This document shows, in pieces, positions 24,701 through 36,015 of a DNA stretch of 64,000 nucleotides. The stretch's first letter is position 1, and each line of letters opens with the position of its first letter. Both the position numbers and the translations under genes were made by a program. The notes beneath the pieces are model-generated. The model saw only the letters and a list, made by a program, of their open reading frames with translations. It ran no database searches and was not told where the DNA came from. The stretch is from Trichoplax adhaerens (taxonomy: Eukaryota > Placozoa > Uniplacotomia > Trichoplacea > Trichoplacidae), in contig NW_002060954.1 in NCBI RefSeq assembly GCF_000150275.1, positions 958,074 to 1,022,073 on the forward strand. Direction: 5' to 3'.

Positions 24701-25681
24701 CTTTAGCAGAAACCGAAAAGGTATTCGATACTTCCTCAAGATTTAAATCTTTCATAGACTATACACGACGAGGTTTTATACAGAAACCGTTAATAATAGC
24801 ATAGCTTAGTTAAGTATAAAATAATTCAAATACAAATTAAAATCTTATTAATTTTACTATTTTAATATTCAGAAGACTCAAATTTAATTCATTAAAAATG
24901 TTTGGTCTACAAGATGAAATTTCATGGTAATTTACTATCAATAGGCATAGCTGTTAAGTTGACAAGCAAGTGGTTCCTGGTTGTGGCGTGACGAAGCTGA
25001 TGGGGTACTACAATAGTTGCTCAAGCTATGCCTACCATCGAGTTAATCATAAATTGTACCGTACTGACTAACGTCATTCTTGAAAACGTTCAACTTTTTT
25101 ACGCATTCTAAAATCATCTGTTAATACTAGTCTAACATTATGATTGTTAATCCATAAACAATGTTTAAAGTAATTAATAGTAGGATACTATCGCGTTTGC
25201 CTTTAATATATCGTAAAACAAAATGTCAATAGCGCAATGGGCCTTGTAATAAATTGTAATGTCAAAAGGTTACTATCCATTAACTAATTAACAACATTTC
25301 CGTCAATATTCATTGCAGTAATACAGATCTTTAGTTATCTATGTCCGAATTACCATAGACAATCTACTTACTTGCATGAATTCTTGCAATGTGATATGGT
25401 AGCTATTATGCTGATTATTAACTTTAGGCAAGAGCTCAGTTATCTCCATAATAACCTAAGTTTATGAACGGAAGGATTACCACATAATCATACCAAATTT
25501 AAAAGTATAATCGCATCAAAAATTTATCATTATATTTTTCATAATATAGAAATTAATGTTTAAGTATGTATTTCTAAACAACCAAAATTTAACTTACGTA
25601 TCGATTACTTTCTAACATGATAGGTATCTGTCTACTATCCAAATGATCGATATAATCCAAACTGCCAACGTATACGCGCAT
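21744..25681 (-). CDS. GGNBP2: Gametogenetin-binding protein 2 homologue
   Basis: Conserved animal protein of poorly defined molecular role. Start ATG at 25681-25679 (MRVYVGS... aligns with the vertebrate N-terminus up to SRQIPIML); stop at 21744-21746. About 17 small exons run colinear with the vertebrate protein: VIMEITELLPKV; SLMSQVIPCVGCRKR; KPILLLQNG; KDILDTIPKNRRNK; CPLHSLDSHKY...WIDVW; NYLRKHKFCSECRAKVIRAF; CDTDFIAHLIDRAEPE; LTCIGIHLWERLHRLWQKLR; and the Lys/Arg-rich ETKREQKRLKRKKRRTK. The C-terminal part is acidic and low in conservation, then ends in a coiled segment (IRIRRDKLREKLRHQFQ). CVGC and CSEC pairs suggest metal binding. Introns are short (37-75 bp in the middle). One exon is duplicated (23594-23791). 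Head-to-head with FTSJ3. Confidence 0.93.
23594..23791 (-). repeat. Perfect 99-bp tandem duplication spanning a GGNBP2 exon
   Basis: Two identical 99-bp units (23594-23692 and 23693-23791). Each holds a whole 62-bp exon (23604-23665 and 23703-23764 on the minus strand) with its own acceptor (pyrimidine-rich tract ending ACATAG) and donor (GTATGATG). The exon encodes IVTIDSQLLLGTTENYLRKH plus part of a Lys codon. It starts in phase 0 and its 62 bp leave two bases over, so including both copies would shift the frame, and reading through the 37-bp spacer hits a stop. Only one copy can be used per mRNA. Confidence 0.93.
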
Positions 25682-26176
25682 AACTTTTGATGTAATATTC
25701 TTCTTTAATATCTCTTTCACCACTGTAATTCCTAATAGTTTGATTCATTATTATTAAGTCAATACTACATTTAGGCGAAGAATATTCCTATCAGACCCTG
25801 ACTAAGTTGCACATCTTCAAATAAACTACGATATATAAAAAAACTGTGCAAATGTTGTAGATTCATAGTTATTATTTACAGTATCCATCTTGGTGGATTC
25901 TGATCTCGTTTAGATGGAAGTTATGATATGCTGGTGCTGTAACGTTTGATTTGCGGCTAATTAATATAAATTATGATATTTCAATTATATAACAAAAAAT
26001 GATTATCGGATAGCTTCTCCATGGTCGATTATGTTCAGATTTTTGGTAAAATATATTATTAGGGAACCAGCCATCTTATAAGGTATACTACCGTATATTT
26101 ACAGTATTGCAAACTACTAGCATGATAACGGCGATATGCGCAATGAGCGTAGGGGACACGATGATATTTTACTGTA

Positions 26177-26374
26177 ATGCGACTTGCAACACGAGTACAC
26201 TTGTGCTGCATGACATATCTAGAAATGTTGCTGAAACGTCTACAGTACGAGTCTATCTTCAATGCATTTGTAGAAACATATCTGCCCATTCTTAGCAAAA
26301 TCAATCAAGATTTTGGGTGTAAGATCTTAGTTCATTTGATTCAAACTAGGCCTATTTGCTTGGACCAAGTCTAA
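26177..26374 (+). other. Unassigned short open frame upstream of GGNBP2
   Basis: A 65-codon frame with protein-like composition (LEMLLKRLQYESIFNAFVET...) in the GGNBP2/FTSJ3 divergent gap. No family recognised, no splice partners identified, and a similar-sized frame exists on the other strand. It may be a transposon fragment or chance. The rest of 25682-26448 holds nothing recognisable. Confidence 0.12.
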
Positions 26375-26448
26375 TGAAGGTATCGATAGAGCCATTCCAG
26401 CGGCCTATTTGGCTATATCACAGGGAATTGGTTGGGTCCACAACATTC

Positions 26449-26515
26449 TGTACAGTACACTGTACAGTAGGGGCATTATACAATGGTTGGAATACTGTAC
26501 AGTGTACAGTATACA
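26449..26515. repeat. Short GTAC palindrome array
   Basis: Two array blocks (TGTACAGTACACTGTACAGT near 26449 and TACTGTACAGTGTACAGTAT near 26493) in the GGNBP2/FTSJ3 divergent gap. Confidence 0.85.
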
Positions 26516-26974
26516 ATACTAGACGTATTTAATTAAAGGATGAAGGCGGTACTTATTTATTTAAACATCTACATGAACATCATAATATTGAGAAATGGGT
26601 GATACCTTTGGATACTATCTTTTGCTTCACGTTTCATGAAAGCATAAATGCGTTTCTTTTACCCTTACCTTACATATTATGTATAATGGCAACGAACTCA
26701 ATAATATGCGTCAATTTTCAAGTTGTGTAGCTGTACTCTGCTGTAGTACTACAATTAGTATCGTGAAATTTGGCCTCTTGAATATTATTATGAATCAATT
26801 GCAATAATCTAATCATGCGCGTCTTACGATGATGAGCTCGCATAAGTTGAAGTTGTCCATAAATATCCTATTATTAAACTAGAATGTTAACAAATTGACC
26901 AGATACCTAATAAAATTATTCCTAGCACAACCTCATTCCCTACGGAAACGAACATATTTCGCATTTGCGATACA

Positions 26975-27780
26975 TTACAGTCTACAGTACAGTACAGTAG
27001 ACTCATTCCACTTGTGCAGTATAGCGTCCAGTATAATGTATAATTACCTATACTGTACTCTATACTACGCCACACTGTTACAGTCTTTATTGTAGTAATA
27101 TGGCATGGAGAAAGGTCACTTTTTGGGGGGGGGGGCACATAGATTGACATGATGTCGAATAGTGGCGTATTAGTATCTCTAATCAAACTATCCTAAAATG
27201 AATACTTAGCAGAACTATTGCCAGCAAGTATATTTACTTCAATTGTCATCGCATAGCCTACCTTTACTAGCCAAAGAGTTATTATTTGCCGCCATTTTCG
27301 GACTTTTTAAGTCTGTGCTGTCGTGTAAACTTGTACAGTACTGTACTGTGCCAATGTGGTAGAAGCCGGTTAGGTACAAGACAGTACAGTATAATGTCGC
27401 TGTGTGTTTTTATACACGTACTGTACAGTACAGTTCAGTGCGTGACAATGTGCAGTGCTGTCATCTGACACTCAGGTCTATCTGATAGTGATCGCCTACC
27501 TAAATCTTACCGGTAAGATTTGTCCAGGATACTTTACACTGTAGTCTGGCTGTCGCGTACAGTACATTGAACTACCCTCCATGAAATGCTCGTTGGCTCA
27601 AATTGCTCTACAGTACAGTACAGTATACTGTACTGTACAAGTTCTTACAACATGTACTGTACATTGTACAGTACAGTACTCCATGATCGCTTACAAATAT
27701 ACTGTCAAACACTAACAAACTTGCTCCAGTTAAAGATACTGTACAGTATAGTGTACTGTACTGTACTTCAGCAATAAAAG
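26975..27780. repeat. GTAC palindrome array (GGNBP2/FTSJ3 promoter gap)
   Basis: Scattered to dense blocks at about 26985-27000, 27330-27350, 27418-27435, 27558-27570, 27608-27685 and 27736-27768, of the same word family. A last block at about 28155-28210 lies 235 bp before the FTSJ3 ATG. An 11-G run (27125-27135) sits inside. Confidence 0.85.
27125..27135. repeat. Homopolymer run of 11 G
   Basis: Eleven consecutive G on the + strand in otherwise AT-rich DNA inside the GGNBP2/FTSJ3 promoter gap. Unusual for this composition; could also reflect sequencing or assembly error. Confidence 0.85.
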
Positions 27781-28446
27781 AAGATCTGGACGAATCACCC
27801 TTGGATGGACAGACATTTTCGGCCTCTTCTCGTCAAAATATTGTATTGTGTCAAACACTTCGTTATAACGCTACTTTAGTATGAAGATAATCGATTTTGA
27901 ATTGACTGATTTTTTCTAAATTAAGTAACATTACGCTAAATCTTATTATCTATTACTCCATTCCGCTTGGAGGTAGTTATGTAAGATCATCAATGTTATT
28001 AGAATTAGTACCAGTGACTTAGAAAACAGGCGCGGAAGATCCATACTAAGTAGCCATTTTGCGATATTTGTGGCTTCATTGAGTAAGAAACGTCCGTTTG
28101 TCTGTCTGAGAGAGTGATCAGTCCAGGTCTTCTTTTAGCAGTCCATGATAGCACTATACAGTACAGTACAGAGCAATGACACTGGACCGGTACTGTACAC
28201 TGAGTATACCGTACCCTGCCAGTAGTTGGAAATTACGTAAGCAAGTCGTTTCATCCGTCTGCCATGTGACCTCTACACTGCCGACTGAATCCATAGTCAA
28301 CTCGCTCAAGTATTTTACTGCTATCAAAATCAATGGTGTAAAAGTTCCACAACTCTGTGGATTAAAAGGGTAGCTGATATTGCAGACTTTTCCTAGTAGG
28401 TAGTAAGTTATTATTTCGAGCTATTCGACGCCAGTAAACGTTGCAA

Positions 28447-31400
28447 ATGGGTAAAAAAGTAAAAGTCGGCAAGAAAAGGAAGGATAAATTTTATAAATTA
28501 GCCAAAGAAACCGGTATGATGTTACCAACATTCTATTTCATCCCTACTGTAGTATTATAATTAGGTAGACTATTCAGTGTTCCAACTTATGCACTTGCAG
28601 AACACAAAAATTGCGAAAAATGATAGGCGAATAAGTCAGTTATTTATGAATTAGTGTAATGCCAATTGATTATTTACGGTAAGATAGAACCAGTAATTAT
28701 TACGACAGTCTACAGTACATCAAATAATTAACTAAAGCTTGGTGATAAATTTCGGTATCTTGATCTTGCAGGTTATCGTGCTCGCTCAGCTTTCAAGTTA
28801 ATCCAATTAAACCGGAAATTTCAGTTTTTAGAAACTTCACGAGTCTTGGTAGATCTATGTGCAGCACCTGGAGGATGGTAAGCCAAGCTTTTTTACATCA
28901 TATATTTTATTCACTTTCGCACAGGATGCATTGTGCTACACAGCAGTTACCAATAAGAAATTGGCAATCAATCATACAGTACTGAATTATGGATTATTTA
29001 AGGGATAATAAAATAATTACTCTAGCAATCCTACTTTTTACTATTTGTTTATTCGCATAAAATTCTTTATTCAAAAATTGATCTCTTTCCAACATAAACT
29101 TTCGTTGATATACCTTTTGACAGCAAATGACATGAATACAGTAGCATGTTGTACACTAGGAAATTGGAAACATATCGTAATCTCTTTTTCTCGTGTGTCC
29201 GTGATTACAGGTTACAAGTAGCATCAAGATTTATGCCCATATCTAGTTTGATCGTTGGTAAGCCCGTCGGAAATACTTATTTAATACTTGGCTATTTCCC
29301 AATTGCAATCATTTACCATCTCATACAATTTTTTACCATGATTTGGTATAATCTAGTATCTTTGCAACTTTATCCTAGAAATCCTACCCCAGTTAATGTT
29401 TTCTCTGTTTGTCAATCCCTTTATTGTGGATGTCAGCTAAAATATTAAATTCTCGTTGCAGGTGTTGATTTAGTAACTATCAAACCAATTCCTAATGTTA
29501 TTACTTTAACCGGAGACATTACTACTGACGCTTGCAAACAGGTTGTTATTGTAATTATTATGTTGCTAATAGTGTAGTAGACCTTTCAACTTACATCGTA
29601 CTACCAATCAAATAAATTAACATTATTGTATTATGTGATCATAGATTGTCGATAAAAGCTGTACAGTATGGCTATTTTGGATAACCTCTGTTTTAAGTGC
29701 CGTTATTCTTTCTATCGTTATAGGCTATCAAAAAGGAACTACATACATGGAAGGCTGATAGTGTACTACACGATGGAGCTCCTAATGTCGGGCAAGCATG
29801 GGTTCAGGACGCCTTTTCTCAAGGTATGTCCTTTAAATTTCGAAAAATTTTTGGACTATCTTACATTAGTGCATATATATATATCAACATAAGATAGCTC
29901 CATCAGCTGTGCTATCACAATAGTCACTGTGTTGTATTGTGCATGTGATTTATGACGTTTTATTGTAGCTATGCTACGCAACCCAAGTGTAAAAATTGTT
30001 TATTAAGTTATATAATCGCTTTACAGAATAAGTATCCTTTCATATCTCAATTATTTAGTTATATCCTGAGCATTATGATTACGCAATACTACAGATTTAA
30101 AAACCATGCAAGTATCGGTACTAATATCTAAATAGATAATTTTTTCAATTTTGTCTACTCCATCTGTTTCCTTTAGCTCAGCTAACATTAAGTGCATTAC
30201 GTCTTGCTTGCCAACTCTTAAAGCGTGGAGGCTGCTTTATAACTAAAGTCTTTCGATCAAAAGATTACTATTCATTAATGTGGGTTTTTCAGCAATTATT
30301 TAAAAAAGTCCACGCGACTAAACCGCAGGTATGCACTATACTATAATTGAGAATTACAGATCAAAACCCAAATTTCGATTTTAATGTACAATAAAGTTTT
30401 ATATGTACAGTAGTCAACATCAAGAATTGAATAAGCTAACATACCATGTTGGTATTCTTATTAATTAAAGGCATCTAGGAATGAATCCGCTGAAATCTTT
30501 GTTGTTTGCATGGTACAAATCGAGCATACTTAATTAAACAATAGACGTTTTCTAGTTCAATAATTACGCACAGAATGAAATTAAACTGTTATGTTACTAT
30601 TATCTTGAAATAGGGATTTTTAGCTCCTGATAAGATTGACCCCAAGTTTCTTGATAGTAAGCACATTTTTAAAGATATTGAAACGGAAACGAAACAAAAC
30701 AAAATAAATTTAATGTTTTCTGAGGTAACAGAACATAGGCGCTTACATTTCTTGCCTATCCATCTTAACTATAATTGATCCATGTTTGAAAATATGTTGA
30801 TGCTTTTTATTACTTATTATATAGAAAAGAAAGGATAGAAATCGAGCGGGATATCCAGACAACAAGCATACACTGTTTACTAGTACACCTGTTACTGATT
30901 TTATTACAAGTGAAAATTATCTAGATCACTTAGCTTCGAGTAATACGGTAACCATTATATAACTTAACTGTATTTACGTTCTAGACCACCCAATAACTCC
31001 TCGTCAAAATACATTCCAACTTTAATTACTAAATTTCTATTTTGTCTTGTTGTAATTTCGGGCAATATAAATAGCTCACATTCGATGAGGATAGCTTGAT
31101 CATTGCGAAGCATCCACTTACCACAGAGGAAATTAAAACTTATTGCCAAGATATCAAAGTACTTGGTAGGAAAGAAATCAGGTAAGTAAAGTACTCATCA
31201 CTAATTCTTCACACCTTTACGTAGTTAAAATATTCTTCTTCTTACTGATTGCAGAACCCTTATAAAATGGCGTAGTGACATTAGAGACTTTTATGAACAA
31301 AAGGCAACAGCTAGTGAAACTAAGTAAGTTATTCCAATTAAAAATAGCAGTATCTTTCTATAGGCATTGATGGTATGCTCCTAATAACTTTGGATATCAT

Positions 31401-34070
31401 ACAGGAAAACAGAAAATGACGAAAGCGCTGGTGTTGAAAGTGACGATGATGAGGTAAAATGCTATAAAGTACTCTTTTTTAATTTAAAAATAGTAAGTAG
31501 GCTTCTTAACTCTCCAATTTTTGCAATTAAGGATGCTGCGAAAAAAAAAATCGAAGAGTTTGAAAATGAAGAGGCATCAGAACGGAAAAGGTTTTGACTC
31601 ATAAGTTGCTATATATAATGATATATATTACATCTTAGTCATTTACTTATTCATATTCAAAATATGATGATGATAAAAAGACAAAGACGGAAACGTATGC
31701 AGCTTAAACGCAAAGCTAGAGAGAGACAACTGCTGAAAATGAAAGTGCCTGATAGTGGTATTAACTTATCAGAAGACAACTCATTATTTTCTCTCTCTAC
31801 AATTACCGATCCTAAGGTGTTAAGCATTAAAATTTTTAGACTTCTGGATTAGACCTTTAAAATTATATCGTATTACCGTAAAGTAAAAACTGACACTTGA
31901 AACTAACTACTGTACTTGTTTACTTCGTTATCAATTGATATCATGAAGAAATTGAGTAATGTCAACAGCGGTGAGATGATGCTTGGTGACGATGAAGATG
32001 AAGATAAAACTGAAGCGATGAATTTGGATTCGAAAAACGACACCGAAAGTGACTTTGATAGCAATGATAGCTACAGTGATGATGACGACGAAGAAAGTAG
32101 AAGTGATACAAATCACTCTGATAATATTACTAAAACCATTGGTGACAAAAAGTAAGTAATTACACATTGCTGCCGTAATTCGACGCACTTATAATTTTAT
32201 AAAGTAATTACGTTATAAAGTCTTAACGTCTCTAAGGAAATCATTCGCGCCATTTTCTAATGAATACGTGTTGCAGATCTAGTAATCCTCTTATTATTGA
32301 AATGCCGGAAGAACGATCCTTAAAGCAAAAGACAAATATGTGGTTTAGTAAAAATATTTTTAAAGAAATGGATAATGATCAAGATGAGGAGTTGGACTTT
32401 CAACAATCAATATCAAATCTTAAGGGTAAGCAAATTCGTACGTGAAGTAATAAGAGTAAATCGTAACAGCGTTCCCAACAATGATATTTTACTGTAGCGA
32501 GTCTAAATTTAACATTTATTGCATTAAATCTTTTATCATATTATTGAAGGAGATAAATACAACTCTTGGAAGGAAGATCCTAAAATGGATAGTAATTATA
32601 GAAACAAGAGTAATGGATCTCCATCCAAGGGAGAAAGTTTGTCCGATACTACCACTACCAATGTACGAAAAGTCGTTAAGAGTGACGATGATGACAGCGA
32701 TGAGAGCGACAGCGATAGCGATTATGATTATTATCAAGGAATGAAAAATAATACCAAAACGATTAACAATGACTCGTCACAACTAATAACTAGAAACGAT
32801 TTCGAAATTGCTCCTGTAGAAAATACTATCGGTATATATGCATACATTGTGAAAAATTTAATTGCAAAATGATACTTACTTCGAGCTCTAAGTTAATCGT
32901 TTAATTAAACCTTTGAAGCACCGAAATATTTATCGCCAGAAGGTTTAGCTATTGGAGCATTAGCTGCTACATCGAAAAAGCGAAAAGAAGAATTTATAGA
33001 TAGTGCTTATAATAGGTAAGCAATACGCGTATTAATATGGAGGTACTCGAATGTAATTATTATTTATTATACGTATATCATGCAACTTTGTAAATACGAT
33101 AGATACACTTTCAATGATGAAAATCTACCGGATTGGTTTACTGAATATGAGAAAAAGCATTATCAAAAGCAGATACCACTAACAAAGGTATTTCTTAACA
33201 AGCCTCTCTTACTCTAATCTAGCAAAATTACACATTCACCTTACGATAAATATAATTCTATACATGTACATTTATCGTCGCTTTTATCTTCTTTATTTGT
33301 AACATTAATATAATTTAGTATAGTATTACGAAGGCTTTATGATAACATTTTTAGGAAGAAATTCAAGAACAAAAGAAGAAATTACAAGAGATTAATGCAC
33401 GGCCGATTAAAAAAGTAGCTGAGGCAAAAGCTAGAAAAAAGATGAAGGTAACCTTTGTTTACAACCAGCTGGCATATGCGTATGCCTCATGTACGAATGA
33501 CTTAATTTTTTAGCTCACAAGCTGCTATTCTTATCGTACTCTAAATAGACCTTAAGAAAAGTAGAGAGAATGCGAAAAAAAGCTGAAGCTATTCTCGACA
33601 CTTCGGACGCCACTGACAGAGAAAAGATGTTACAAATAAAAAGGTATTGATTAATTGAAATGTATTTATTTACTGATTTGGTAATTGTAGCTACTAATTA
33701 TAATCATTATGTTATTATCATAAGTATATACAAGAAGGCTGGAGTAGGAAAGGCAAAAAAAAGCGAAAAACAATATGTAGTAGGCAGAAAAAACTTAGGT
33801 ATGTCTCTTAAATTTAGCGGCAATACGGAAATGAAATTGTGCAACTGACGATGACCCCCGGCATTTACCTTAAGTTGTATTTTAATGTGTAATTATCGAA
33901 GCTCGGTATTGACATCTGGAAAATTTGTATCCAGTGATTGTAAAGTTCTGATTTAATCTCTCGATTTTCTAGGTAAAAAGCGGCCACCTGGTGTTAAAGG
34001 AAGATATAAAATGGTAGATAAAAGACTGAAAAAAGACAAGCGGGCCTCCAATAAAAAAAACAGAAAGTGA
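28447..34070 (+). CDS. FTSJ3: Pre-rRNA 2'-O-ribose methyltransferase FTSJ3 (Spb1)
   Basis: Nucleolar S-adenosylmethionine-dependent methyltransferase needed for large-subunit rRNA maturation. More than 20 exons join in frame from [20 protein letters not shown] to a basic ending ([13 protein letters not shown], stop 34068-34070). N-terminal FtsJ domain: [19 protein letters not shown] (SAM-binding motif I), [19 protein letters not shown] and [10 protein letters not shown]. The K-D-K-E catalytic tetrad is visible as the Lys of SAFK, the Asp of HDGAP, the Lys of TKVF and the Glu of [28 protein letters not shown] and an RR/K-rich segment match the central Spb1 domain. Long acidic Asp/Glu/Ser tracts follow. 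The C-terminal Spb1 domain has [40 protein letters not shown] and [14 protein letters not shown]. Functional partner of DDX55 in 60S assembly. Confidence 0.96.
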
Positions 34071-35748
34071 GCTACCATGAGACCAATAAAGGAGAAAAAT
34101 CATAGATTAAGTATTTTAGTTCTTGTAGATGCATAAAATGAACGATACAGCTTCCTTAACACTTCCTTAATCAATATTTTGTATTTCAAAATATTCATGC
34201 GATCGTTATAGTTCCGCTATGTACAATACATGAATAAATCAGATTTATTAACTGCGACAGAAATTTGCAACTAAAATCGAAAACATTACAAATTACATTT
34301 ACTAAAGCTGTTGCATTATTAATATTATTACCATACTCAACAACACAAGTTGCGATATTGTTGTACTTATGATACACGTATTTCGTTACATGAATAGATA
34401 AAGCCATTATTTTAATGTTTTATGGTTATTAATCAGAATAATATCATTGCAAAGCTAGATAGGGCAATTATTGTTATTTTTATAACTTTAAACCAAAATG
34501 TCATTGAAGTAATTGTGATGGCTACTATTTACTATCAATATCTGTATTAAACTACATGCTACTAATAAATAGTCTCATTTCATGATATTAATAGCTTAGT
34601 AGTGATTGTTATGATTTAGTACTTTAGCTGTAGATACCGTTTGAGGTTATTGTAGATATGTAGACGATTGCCTTGTTACAGTATAAGTAATCATATTATG
34701 ACCTAGTAGTGTGACCCGTTATAATGCATAATATATCGGTCGTCTAGTTAGCTAGTATGTGCACTGCATGTCGTATAATTTAACGCAATACTCCCAACCT
34801 CAATATATACTAGAGCCAATGCAGCATTACCAAAGTAATTTTAAAATTTTTATTTTCAGATTAATAGTGTTAAAAGTATACAAACACAACTACTATGCAG
34901 CTCAAGGTACTTTAGCATAGTCTCCGCTTATACTCATAGATTATATATTTATATTAATAATTGTATAATACAAGGTTGCTTGTATATATGTACGTATGCA
35001 TGCTGCATCCTGTGCATGTCTCCGCATTGTCTTTAATATAAAAAGCATACTTTGCGTATATGGCGCAGTCAGTTGCTCTACCTCAGAAAAGTTTCTGAGT
35101 TCGAAGGGGAAATTTATCCAAGTCTCTCCTTCCAGGAACGCTAAGTATAATTAAGTAATTGCATGCACTGTGTGCAGTGCTAACTAACAATCCTCTAATA
35201 CAGGGCAATGTAAAAGTGTGCGAAATAGCAAAATAACAGAATGTACTTTGCTATCTTGCTCACCATTTACATACCATTAAAATGATCTCTACCATTCAAA
35301 AGGGGATGACACTTCGCTTTACATGTACGTATTCAAGAACTTAAGGCCATTTCAGACTGAATCTTTACGGACAGCCGCTAATTTTTGAAACCGTAATGAG
35401 TCGAGCCGCGCACAGGGAGTGAGCTATAATAATATTAATTCAGAAACAACGCGCAGTCTTCCCAAGACTTATATAATGTCATCTAAACCGATCACGTTGA
35501 ACTATTGACAGTACCGCTGAATAGTACTACATTGCACATTTATCTATGACATCATTTTTGCTAAAGAGCTGTAATGCAGGAAACTAAAATTGTGCGCTGG
35601 GATTAGACCTAATGTATTATAGATAGAGATACAGTATGAAGAAAATATATAAAAAAGAAAGAAATGTGGACAATTTATTCTTACAAGTCTGCCAAATTGG
35701 TCAGGTGTAAAATCACCAGCAAAAAAGAATGTCATCAATCCTGACGTT
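34071..35748. other. Intergenic, FTSJ3 to USP30
   Basis: Begins with the FTSJ3 3' end (an AATAAA at about 34085). Otherwise AT-rich with no supported gene apart from a tRNA-like stretch at 35054-35108. Confidence 0.5.
35054..35108 (+). repeat. tRNA-like fragment (possible SINE head)
   Basis: Contains an A-box-like TGGCGCAGTCAGTTG and, about 37 bp later, a B-box-like GAGTTCGAAGGG, as in Pol III promoters. CTCAGAAAAGTTTCTGAG can form a hairpin between them. A proper acceptor stem, anticodon loop and T-stem cannot be built, so it is not a functional tRNA gene. It may be a SINE remnant or chance. Confidence 0.25.
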
Positions 35749-35895
35749 CCTACAGTGTACTGTACAGTGCACTGTTCGTACAGTACAGTACGATACAGAG
35801 AGCACCATGTCCACTACAGTACAGTACTGTACCGTATACTGTACTGTAGTACAGTACATTTGCTCAGTCACGGTACAGTACAGCACACAGTAGGT
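35749..35895. repeat. GTAC palindrome array upstream of USP30
   Basis: Compact array (about 35752-35790, 35814-35860 and 35873-35886) ending about 120 bp before the USP30 ATG. FTSJ3 and USP30 are head-to-tail, so the array tracks a gene start rather than divergence as such. Confidence 0.88.
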
Positions 35896-36015
35896 GGAAG
35901 TACAGTTATAACCAACAATCTACGGTAAAAGGAAATATAGTTGCTCCACGAAGATGGTGGTGGTGCTTAACTGGATTTTCAACCTAAAAAAGATCGATGG
36001 TCTCATTAAGAAAGA

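Noticed and set aside
29146-29448. 100-codon frame in the FTSJ3 region
   Set aside because: It reads one small FTSJ3 exon ([15 protein letters not shown]) through its flanking introns; not a separate gene.
30964-31149. Minus-strand frame within FTSJ3
   Set aside because: Antisense shadow of an FTSJ3 exon ([17 protein letters not shown] region).
31931-32188. Minus-strand Ile/Val-rich frame
   Set aside because: Complement of the acidic Asp/Ser tract of FTSJ3.
35054-35135. Functional tRNA gene
   Set aside because: A- and B-box-like words are present but no acceptor stem or proper anticodon arm can be folded.
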